A DNA stretch of 64,000 nucleotides from Isoalcanivorax pacificus W11-5 (lineage in GTDB: Bacteria > Pseudomonadota > Gammaproteobacteria > Pseudomonadales > Alcanivoracaceae): contig NZ_CP004387.1 in NCBI RefSeq assembly GCF_000299335.2, forward strand, positions 1,860,001 through 1,924,000. Reading direction: 5' to 3'. The position numbers and the translations under genes were made by a program. Position 1 is the first letter of the stretch. Every line of letters starts with the position of its first letter. This document shows, piece by piece, positions 55,168 through 64,000 of this stretch. Below the pieces are notes generated by a model. It searched no databases and was not told the origin of the DNA. It saw only the letters and a list, made by a program, of their open reading frames with translations.

Positions 55168-56702
55168 GCGTGCAAGCCATAGCCCGGGGCCTGCCGGTGG
55201 TGCAGGCCAGTGATGTGACCAGCGCGCAGCTTACGCTGAAGGCGGATGTGGTGATTGTCGGCTCGGGGGCCGGCGGGGCCGTGACGGCCTATGAACTGGC
55301 CCGGCAGGGGCTGGAGGTGCTGGTGCTGGAGGCAGGGCCGTATGTGCCGTCCACGGCCTTCACCGAGGATTTTGCCGACAGCCTGGAAACCCTGTACGAA
55401 GACCACGGCAGCCAGTCCAACAAGGACGGCGACCTGCTGATCCTGCAAGGGCGCTGTGTGGGCGGGTCCACGGTGGTGAACGGCTGCGTGGCGTTCCGGA
55501 CACCGGATTTTATTCTGGAGGAGTGGCGGCGGGATTTCGGGCTGGCCGAGATGACGCCGGAAACGCTCAACCCCTATTTCGAGCGGGTGGAAAAGCACCT
55601 TTCCATCAGCACCAACGGCCCGCATGAAATCGCCCGCCACAGCCAGTTGATGATGGCCGGCGCGCAGAAACTCGGCTGGTCGATGAAACCCTTCCAGCGC
55701 AACGTGCGCGAATGCGCCCTGACCGGGCATTGCCTGTCCGGCTGCAAGACCGACCGCAAGCAGTCGATGCTGGTGACTTATCTGCCGTGGGCGGCGGCGC
55801 ATGGCGCGCGCATCCACAGCGATACGCGCGTCAATCGCGTGCTCAGCGACAACGGCCGCGTGACCGGGGTGGAAGGGGAGGTGATCGACCGCACCGGCCA
55901 CAAGGTGGCGGACGTGCGTGTCGAGGCGCCCCGGGTAATCCTGGCGGCCGGTGCGGTGCAGACGCCGGTGATCCTGCAACGCAGTGAGCTGGGCAATAAG
56001 CATGTTGGCCGCCATTTCGCCTGCCACCCGTCCATGTATGTGGGGGCGCGTTACCCCGAGCCGGTCTATCCCTGGCGCGGAGCGCTGTTGGGCACTTATG
56101 TGGATGAATTCATGCACCCGAAAGACGGCGGCTTCGTGCTCGAAGTCGGCGGCCTCGGCGTGGCCGAAATGTGCCTGATCACCGAGCCGGGCACCGGCAA
56201 GCCGTATATCGACTATATGCAGCACGCCCGTTTCAATGCCGGCATCGTGACGCTGATTCATGACCACAATGTGGGCGAGATCAGCTGGAACGGTGAGTAC
56301 AAGACCATCGACTACCGCCTCAGCGACCAGGACTTTCCGTCCATGATGGCGGCGCTGACCGCCGCCATCCGTCTGCACCTGGCGGCGGGGGCGGAAGAGG
56401 TGTTCCTGCCGGCCACCGAGCGGTTGGCGGTGCGGCAGGAAAGCGAGATTGAGGCCATTGTCGGGCAGTTGCGCAACCGCCCGCAGGCGCTGCGCATGGT
56501 GTCCTACCACCCGCAGGGCAGTTGCCGCATGGGCGCCGACCCGGCCAACAGCGCGGTGGACCCGCACGGTCGCCTGCACGGGGTAGTGGGTCTGTACGTG
56601 GCGGATGCCAGCCTGTTGCCCACCTCGCTGATCGTGAATCCGCAGGTCACGGTGTACGCCCTGGCGAACTATGTGGCCGACCGGCTGCTGGCGTCGGCCT
56701 GA
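55164..56702 (+). CDS. GMC-family oxidoreductase (pair 1), probable alcohol dehydrogenase
   Basis: 512 residues. FAD motif DVVIVGSGAGGAVTAYELAR, then GRCVGGSTVVNG, and the C-terminal GMC motif SYHPQGSCRMGADP (active-site His) with YVADASLLPTSLIVNPQVT. A cysteine-rich CALTGHCLSGC segment resembles that in long-chain alcohol oxidases. No signal of its own, so it probably travels with the Tat subunit by piggy-back. ATG 55164 overlaps the subunit stop. Likely oxidises a lipid-derived alcohol; unproven. Confidence 0.85.
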   Translation: MSVQAIARGLPVVQASDVTSAQLTLKADVVIVGSGAGGAVTAYELARQGLEVLVLEAGPYVPSTAFTEDFADSLETLYEDHGSQSNKDGDLLILQGRCVGGSTVVNGCVAFRTPDFILEEWRRDFGLAEMTPETLNPYFERVEKHLSISTNGPHEIARHSQLMMAGAQKLGWSMKPFQRNVRECALTGHCLSGCKTDRKQSMLVTYLPWAAAHGARIHSDTRVNRVLSDNGRVTGVEGEVIDRTGHKVADVRVEAPRVILAAGAVQTPVILQRSELGNKHVGRHFACHPSMYVGARYPEPVYPWRGALLGTYVDEFMHPKDGGFVLEVGGLGVAEMCLITEPGTGKPYIDYMQHARFNAGIVTLIHDHNVGEISWNGEYKTIDYRLSDQDFPSMMAALTAAIRLHLAAGAEEVFLPATERLAVRQESEIEAIVGQLRNRPQALRMVSYHPQGSCRMGADPANSAVDPHGRLHGVVGLYVADASLLPTSLIVNPQVTVYALANYVADRLLASA

Positions 56703-56818
56703 GCGCCGCCGCCGGGCGGCGCACGGGGCGTTTTCAGTCAGTGAATATTTGTACTAGACTTCCGCAGTAACAAAAAAACAACAAGGTCCCCCGAGGGCCG
56801 TCCTGCGGAGACAGGTCA

Positions 56819-57418
56819 ATGCATAATAATAACGCCCGTCCAGATGAGCCGGGCTGGATGTCGGGCCTTGCGCCTTTATCTCGCCGGGGATTTCTGCGTA
56901 CCGCAGTGATCAGCGCCGCTGCCTTGAGCAGTGGCTGTGCCACCCTGCTGGGCCGTGGCGGTGACCACAGTGACCGTCGTTACCAGCACCTCACCGAAGA
57001 CGAATCCATCGTGCTCAAGCGGCTCACGCAGGTGTTGCTGCCGGCCGAGCAGTTCGGACTGCCGTCCAGCCTGTCGGAAGTGCCCACCGTGCAGAACATC
57101 GACGGCATGGTCGGGCAGATGTCCGGCCAGACCCGTGAACTGCTGGGGCTGGGGCTGTGGGTGTTCGAGCACCGCTCGATGGCCAGCTTCCGCTTCAGCC
57201 GTTTCAGCCGGCTGGATGACGATGAGGCGTTGCGTTACGTCAACGCGATGCAGGCAGGCACTTTTTTTGAACGTGGTCTGATGACAACCCTGAAAACCCT
57301 CGTCTGCGTGAACTACTGGCGCGATGCCCGTACCTGGCCGGGGCTGGATTACCACGGCCCGGTCACCGAAATATGGGGCGTGCGCCGTCTGGGCAACGCA
57401 CCGCTGCCGCAGGTCTGA
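56819..57418 (+). CDS. Tat-exported gluconate 2-dehydrogenase subunit 3-like protein (pair 2)
   Basis: 199 residues, paralogue of the 54517 gene. Tat motif LSRRGFLRTA followed by AAALSSGCA, where Cys40 could be a lipobox. The family body is conserved: LLPAEQFGLPSSLSEVPTVQ, CVNYWRDARTWPG, and both paralogues end GNAPLP plus a few residues. Separated by 14 bp from its GMC partner. A 116-bp gap precedes it, so it may have its own promoter. Confidence 0.82.
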   Translation: MHNNNARPDEPGWMSGLAPLSRRGFLRTAVISAAALSSGCATLLGRGGDHSDRRYQHLTEDESIVLKRLTQVLLPAEQFGLPSSLSEVPTVQNIDGMVGQMSGQTRELLGLGLWVFEHRSMASFRFSRFSRLDDDEALRYVNAMQAGTFFERGLMTTLKTLVCVNYWRDARTWPGLDYHGPVTEIWGVRRLGNAPLPQV

Positions 57419-57432
57419 GGAGAGCCGCACCC

Positions 57433-59040
57433 ATGCGCATGATAACTGTACCCCGTGACGGCGTGCCGGTGACGACTGCGGCGGATATCGCCCGCGATCC
57501 GTCCATGGGCCGTCGCTTCAGCGTGAAAACCGAAGTGGTGGTGGTCGGCTCCGGGGCCGGTGGCGCGACCGTGGCCTATGAACTGGCCAAGGCGGGTCGC
57601 AAGGTCGTCGTGCTGGAATCCGGCCGCTACTTCCCCAGCGCAAACTTTACCGAACACCTGGGCGACACCATGACCGAGGTGTATCGCGAGCAGGGCAGCC
57701 AGTTCAATTCCACGGCAGATGTGCTGTTTGTGGAAGGCGAATGCGTCGGCGGCTCGACCGTGATCGGCGCCTGCGTGATGCAGCGCCCGCCGGATTCATT
57801 GCTCCGGCGCTGGTCGACGGAACTGGGCCTGGGCAACCTGGCGCCGGACACCATCGGCCCGCTGTTTGATGAGGTGGGCACGGAGCAGTACGTGCATCTC
57901 AACGAGGCGCACGAAATCAACGCCACCGCCCACAAGGTGATCCAGGGCTGTGAAAAGATGGGCTTCAGCTGGAAGCCGGTAGCGCGCAACGTACGCCAGT
58001 GCGCGCTGACCGGCCACTGCCTGGCCGGCTGCCCGTCGGACCGGAAAATGTCCTCGCTGGTGACGCATCTGCCCTGGGCCACGGCCTATGGCGCGCGGCT
58101 GTTTGCCGATACGCAAGTCCAGCGTGTGTTGATGCGCGCAGGCCGTGCGACCGGAGTGGAAGCGATTGTGCGTGATCCGCTGACCGGTGCGCAGATTGCC
58201 GAGATGCGCGTCGATGCCGAAGTGGTGGTCGTCGCTGGCGGCGCCATCCAGACGCCGGTGCTGCTGCAACGCAGCCAGGTGCCGGACATCAGCGGCCAGA
58301 TTGGCCGCAACATGGCGGTGCAGCCGTTTGTGCAGGTGCTGGCGCAGTACGACGAAGAGCTGTTCGGTTTTCGTGGTGCGCTGGTCGGCGTCGAGATTGA
58401 TGAATTCCTCGAAAGCGACGGCCATATGTTTTTCTCGGCGCTGGCGGAACCCGAGCAATTGATGATTCAGGGCGAGCAGGGCGCCGGGCCGGACCATATC
58501 CGCTTTATGAAACAGTACAAGCACCTGGCCGGCCTGAACGCGTTTGCCATTGATGAAGGGCGCGGACAGGTGAGCTGGGAAGGCGACGTGGCCACCGGGC
58601 GCAAGGTGATCAGCTGGAACCCGAGCCGCGCCGAGTTTGAAAAACTCAAGCGTGGCGCGTCACTGGCGGCACGGATTTTCTTCGCGGCGGGTGCCAGGCG
58701 GGTGTATATCCCGAGCTTCCAGCAATTGCAGGCGGACTCGGTGTTTGAGCTGGACGCGACCATGGATCAGGTGAGCTATGGCCTCAAGGGCATGTACTCC
58801 CTGCGGATCAACTCCTTCAGCCCGCACGGCACCTGCCGCATGGGCAACGACCGCTTCCAGAGCGTGGCCAATGCGCGCGGTGAAGTGCACGATGTGAAGG
58901 GGCTGTTCCTGGCGGATGCCAGCCTGATTCCGGAGCCGATGCCGTCCGCGCCACATTGGACGGTGCAGGCGCTGGCCAAGCAGGTGGCGCGCAATATTCT
59001 CGACAGCGCCAGCGGACTGTTTCTGAACGGCAAGGCATGA
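57433..59040 (+). CDS. GMC-family oxidoreductase (pair 2)
   Basis: 535 residues, paralogue of the 55164 gene: FAD motif EVVVVGSGAGGATVAYELAK, GECVGGSTVIGA, CALTGHCLAGC cysteine segment, active-site SFSPHGTCRMGND and LADASLIPEPMPSAPHWTV. The C-terminal NP motif is replaced by PSAP. ATG 57433 is near GAGGAG. Divergent enough from pair 1 to expect a different substrate. Confidence 0.85.
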   Translation: MRMITVPRDGVPVTTAADIARDPSMGRRFSVKTEVVVVGSGAGGATVAYELAKAGRKVVVLESGRYFPSANFTEHLGDTMTEVYREQGSQFNSTADVLFVEGECVGGSTVIGACVMQRPPDSLLRRWSTELGLGNLAPDTIGPLFDEVGTEQYVHLNEAHEINATAHKVIQGCEKMGFSWKPVARNVRQCALTGHCLAGCPSDRKMSSLVTHLPWATAYGARLFADTQVQRVLMRAGRATGVEAIVRDPLTGAQIAEMRVDAEVVVVAGGAIQTPVLLQRSQVPDISGQIGRNMAVQPFVQVLAQYDEELFGFRGALVGVEIDEFLESDGHMFFSALAEPEQLMIQGEQGAGPDHIRFMKQYKHLAGLNAFAIDEGRGQVSWEGDVATGRKVISWNPSRAEFEKLKRGASLAARIFFAAGARRVYIPSFQQLQADSVFELDATMDQVSYGLKGMYSLRINSFSPHGTCRMGNDRFQSVANARGEVHDVKGLFLADASLIPEPMPSAPHWTVQALAKQVARNILDSASGLFLNGKA

Positions 59041-59051
59041 CGCGAACGGCT

Positions 59052-59073
59052 CAGAGCGGCATTCGCCGCTCTG
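59052..59073. terminator. Hairpin between convergent genes
   Basis: CAGAGCGGC, loop ATTC, GCCGCTCTG: a 9-bp perfect stem without a U-tract. Confidence 0.45.
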
Positions 59074-59076
59074 GGT

Positions 59077-60363
59077 TCAGGGAAGCGGGCGATAAGTGGC
59101 GCTGTTTTCCGACAGCGCACGACGCGCATAGTCTTCCGCCGACAAGCCCTGGCTGTCACCGCTGAACAGCAACCGCGCGACAAAGTAGAACTCCTGCCCG
59201 AACGGAATATCCTGCAACGCAAAGCCCACATTCGGTCCCTGGCCGGGGAAGCGCTCGGGCGGGTTGGCCAGGGTGCGGTCATCTTCATAGACCAGCTTCA
59301 CCGGCGTATCAAAGCCGTCACGGAAATCCAGCTCGGCGAGCAGGTCAAACTGCCGGCCGGTGCTGAACCACAGCCAGTTGCGGCCACTCATGGGCGTGTC
59401 CAGCATGCGCTGCTCCGTGTCCGAGATGGCGCCGTCCACCCGCGCTTCCAGTTCGCCGGTCCAGCTGGTGCGCAGGCGGGCGCCGAGCAACTGGTTGCCG
59501 TCCAGCGACATCGACACCGACGGGCTGTTGAGCACGGTATTGGCAATGCCGGGCAGGGTGAAGCGGGAATGAATATCCGTCTGCTGCGGCATGATCAGGA
59601 AATAATTGTCGATGTTGAGCACCGGCACGCGGGCGAAACGCACCGAGGTGGTGGCGTAGACGGCGGTGACCAGGGGGCCTTCGATGACTTCCTCGATACG
59701 CGGGCTGAGGTTGCTGTTGTCCAGGGTGATGCGGGAACGGTCGCCGAGCACGCCGGCGCTCAGGCGGATCTTCAGCGTGTCGAGAATGCTTTGCGGGCGG
59801 CCCCCGGGGCTCTCATAGCCCCGGAAAAAGAAATCGTTCCACACCAGCAGATTGTCCGGCGCCATATTGAGCTGATAGTGGGTGCTCTTGATCTGCATGC
59901 GCTCGCGGTCAAACCGCACGTAGCGTTGCGTGGCCTGCTGATAGGCATTGCGGACCACATAGAAATAGCCTTCGCCATCGTCGTACCGGACGCGCAATTC
60001 GCCGACCACGTTTTCTGTGGAGTGTGACAGCGCGGCGGCGTCCAGCGCCTCGCCGGCGTCCTGGGCATCCAGAAACAGGCGGTCACCGGCGTTGATGCGG
60101 CCGGGCTGGCCGGCCCAGCGTGTGCTGCGGTCACTGCGAAACGCCGGCAGGCCATCTTCCGACCAGGGCAGCCACTGGTGTGGCACCGGACGAAGCTGGC
60201 CCTCGCTGGCGCTGAACACGGAAAACTGCGCGGTGGGCTGGCCGACCAGCGGGCCGAGGTCGCGGCCGCTGAGTTGCAGCAGGTGCGCCTGGGCGGCGAG
60301 CGGTAGCAGGCTGCTCAGGAGGAAGGCTGAACAGAACAGGCGAAGCAAAAGGGTGATGGTCAT
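59077..60363 (-). CDS. Secreted protein of unknown function
   Basis: 428 residues. Sec signal peptide (about 1-26: LFCSAFLLSSLLPLAAQAHL, cleavage after AQA). The body is beta-rich without recognised motifs: NVVGELRVRYDDGEGYFYVV, LDNSNLSPRIEEV, NIDNYFLIMPQQTD. No cysteines remain after the signal. Convergent with the second GMC gene; a possible periplasmic partner of the GMC systems, but that is only position-based. A palindrome TTCTTATAAGAA lies at 60366-60377 just before the start codon. Confidence 0.6.
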   Translation of the reverse strand: MTITLLLRLFCSAFLLSSLLPLAAQAHLLQLSGRDLGPLVGQPTAQFSVFSASEGQLRPVPHQWLPWSEDGLPAFRSDRSTRWAGQPGRINAGDRLFLDAQDAGEALDAAALSHSTENVVGELRVRYDDGEGYFYVVRNAYQQATQRYVRFDRERMQIKSTHYQLNMAPDNLLVWNDFFFRGYESPGGRPQSILDTLKIRLSAGVLGDRSRITLDNSNLSPRIEEVIEGPLVTAVYATTSVRFARVPVLNIDNYFLIMPQQTDIHSRFTLPGIANTVLNSPSVSMSLDGNQLLGARLRTSWTGELEARVDGAISDTEQRMLDTPMSGRNWLWFSTGRQFDLLAELDFRDGFDTPVKLVYEDDRTLANPPERFPGQGPNVGFALQDIPFGQEFYFVARLLFSGDSQGLSAEDYARRALSENSATYRPLP

Positions 60364-60365
60364 TT

Positions 60366-60377
60366 TTCTTATAAGAA
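60366..60377. promoter_or_regulatory. 12-bp palindrome at the translation start of the secreted protein gene
   Basis: TTCTTATAAGAA, perfect, ending 2 bp before the leftward ATG (60363). TATAAG within it could be a -10 element, implying a very short leader. Confidence 0.4.
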
Positions 60378-60502
60378 TAATGGCTGGGGCTGAAGCGCCA
60401 TCATTGGTATTTCCGGGCTGCAGGTCAATGCCAGTCAGCCCGAAAAGTGCGCCTTGCTGTCAATGACCTCCATCACAGAGGACGTGCGTGCCGACAGGCG
60501 GT

Positions 60503-62445
<1,943 letters not shown>

Positions 62446-62449
<4 letters not shown>

Positions 62450-64000
62450 CCTGCGTTCTCCGTGTCGTCAGCGTCGAACACAGCCAGCAGGGCGCCTTCG
62501 CTGACGGTATCGCCTGCGGCGAAGGGCAGCTCGCGCACCACGCCGGCCACCGGCGCCCGCAGCGTGTGTTCCATTTTCATGGCTTCCATGGTGATCACCG
62601 CTGCGCCCGCGTCAACCCGGCTGCCGGCGCTGACGTGGCAGGCCACTACTGTGCCGTTCATCGGGGCGGCAAAGGCGGCGCCACGGGCGGCGTCGTCGGC
62701 GTTGCCGAGGTTCGGGTTCAGCAGCAGGCTGTCGGTGTGGCCGTTGCTGAAGAGGTGCAGGTGCTCGCCGTCGAGGCGGGCGCTGGCCGTCAGGCTGTGG
62801 TGTGAATCGGTGTCGGCAAGGCGGCCGGTGCCGCTCTGCCAGTGCAATGACAGGCGTTGATCGTCGCACCGTGCATGCAGGGCGTCGTCCTGGCCTTCCA
62901 GTATCACGGTATGCAGGCGGTCATCCAGCTGGAAGGTGGCGACAAAGCGAGCGGGTGCGAGATGCTGCCAGCCGCCTAGTTGCGACCAGGGATCGTCATC
63001 GGCGCGGGCACGCAACTGATCACGCCAGCACAACGCGGCGGCACACAGACGCAGCGGCAGGCTCTCGTCCTCCACGCCGGTGGCGGGCTGGTGCTGTGCC
63101 AGGAAACGGGTGGACAGCTCGGCCTGCGCAAACGCGGGATGCTGGAGCACGCTGATCAGGAACGGAATGTTGTGCCGGATGCCGGCAATGCGCGTGTGCG
63201 CGAGTGCCCGGGCCAGGCGCCGCCGGGCCTGATCACGGTCGTCGCCAAAGCAGATGATTTTCGCCAGCATCGGGTCGTAATGGTCGCTGACGCGATCGCC
63301 TTCGCCAAAGCCGGTGTCCACGCGCAGGCCGGGTTGCTGTGGCCATTCGCACACGGCCAGCAGGCCGGAGGAGGGCATGAACTGGCGCGCCGGGTCTTCG
63401 GCATACAGCCGCACTTCCATGGCGTGGCCCTGGATGCGCAATTCGGATTGTTGCTTTGGCAGTGCGCCGCCGGCGGCCACGCTCAACTGCCAGGCCACCA
63501 GGTCTTCGCCGGTGATCAGTTCAGTGACCGGGTGCTCCACCTGCAGGCGGGTGTTCATTTCCATGAAATAAAACTGGCCGTCCGGGGCGAGCAGGAATTC
63601 CACCGTGCCGGCGCCGCGATAATCGATCGCCAGGGCGGCCCGCACGGCAGCATCGCCCAGTTGCTGGCGCAGGGCGTCGCTGACACCGGGTGCCGGGGCT
63701 TCTTCGATAATTTTCTGGTGACGGCGCTGCACAGAACAGTCGCGCTCGAACAGATGCACGGCGTTGCCGTGACTGTCGGCGAACACCTGCACTTCCACGT
63801 GGCGGGCCTGTTCCAGATACCGCTCCAGCAGCACGCGATCATCACCGAAGGCGCCACGGGCTTCGCGGCGCGCGGCGGCCAGGGCATCGGCAAAGTCTTC
63901 TGCACGCTCAACCACGCGCATGCCTTTGCCGCCACCGCCGGCCACGGCCTTGATCAGCAGCGGAAAGCCGATCTCGCCGGTGGCGGCGAGCAGTTCGTCA
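62446..64000 (-). CDS. Acyl-CoA carboxylase biotin-carboxylase/biotin-carrier subunit, probably methylcrotonyl-CoA carboxylase alpha; 5' end outside the window
   Basis: The visible 518 residues lack the N-terminus; the gene continues beyond the right edge. Biotin carboxylase text: the ATP-binding GGGGKGMRVV, RHVEVQVFADSHGNAVHLFE, EMNTRLQVEHPVTE. The C-terminus holds the biotinyl domain with EAMKMEHTL (Lys biotinylated). The coupling to acetoacetyl-CoA synthetase and the domain order favour methylcrotonyl-CoA carboxylase (liu/mcc pathway) over propionyl-CoA carboxylase. Reads leftward as part of an operon. Confidence 0.88.

Overview
The window is a chromosomal segment of a high-GC gammaproteobacterium. 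The order rne | rluC-HAD-sppA-like | maf | yceD-rpmF-plsX-fabD-fabG-acpP-fabF-pabC-mltG-tmk-holB-pilZ-tatD is the one I know from Pseudomonas. Together with ETF/ETF-QO, paired GMC alcohol oxidoreductases, a GlyGly-CTERM protease and PsrA-like boxes, it suggests a marine lipid- or alkane-degrading relative such as an Alcanivorax-type organism. The genus is inference.

Layout. 1-7500: an acyl-CoA thioesterase-like protein, a MerR regulator, a YgiQ radical SAM protein, and two hydrolases beside an AraC regulator. 7563-27567: RNase E, then a long mostly co-directional housekeeping block for pseudouridylation, ribosome assembly, phospholipid and fatty acid synthesis, folate, peptidoglycan, dTMP and the DNA polymerase clamp loader. 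This block is tightly packed, with ATGA or GTGA overlaps. 27757-39732: a secreted trypsin-like protease, a degenerate papain-like amidase relative, an aminotransferase, a TetR/DUF1285 pair, an esterase, a membrane redoxin, DAHP synthase, a SIRT5-like deacylase, a GNAT-nitrilase fusion and a HigBA toxin-antitoxin module. 39918-43678: ETF-QO facing etfBA, the route for electrons from acyl-CoA dehydrogenases to ubiquinone.

43700-52800 is a visibly AT-rich accessory island between etfA and nfeD. It holds a UG/Abi-type reverse transcriptase followed by a poly-gamma-glutamate-hydrolase-like protein. Downstream are three copies of a previously unnamed ~85-bp palindrome-ended repeat, a gene remnant, and a complete IS66 element with an exact 8-bp target duplication. 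After the IS come an N-terminal RelE-like domain fused to a UvrD-type helicase, and a small orphan protein. This is the best candidate for an undescribed (probably anti-phage) system: RT + PGA-hydrolase-like protein, with the toxin-helicase fusion as a second unit.

52850-64000 returns to core sequence: NfeD and an SPFH protein, two successive pairs of Tat-exported small subunit plus GMC oxidoreductase, a secreted protein of unknown function, acetoacetyl-CoA synthetase, and the biotin-carboxylase subunit of an acyl-CoA (probably methylcrotonyl-CoA) carboxylase that runs off the right edge. The last two fit leucine catabolism ending in acetoacetate.

No tRNA, rRNA or CRISPR array was seen. Long open frames antisense to GC-rich genes are codon-bias shadows and are omitted.
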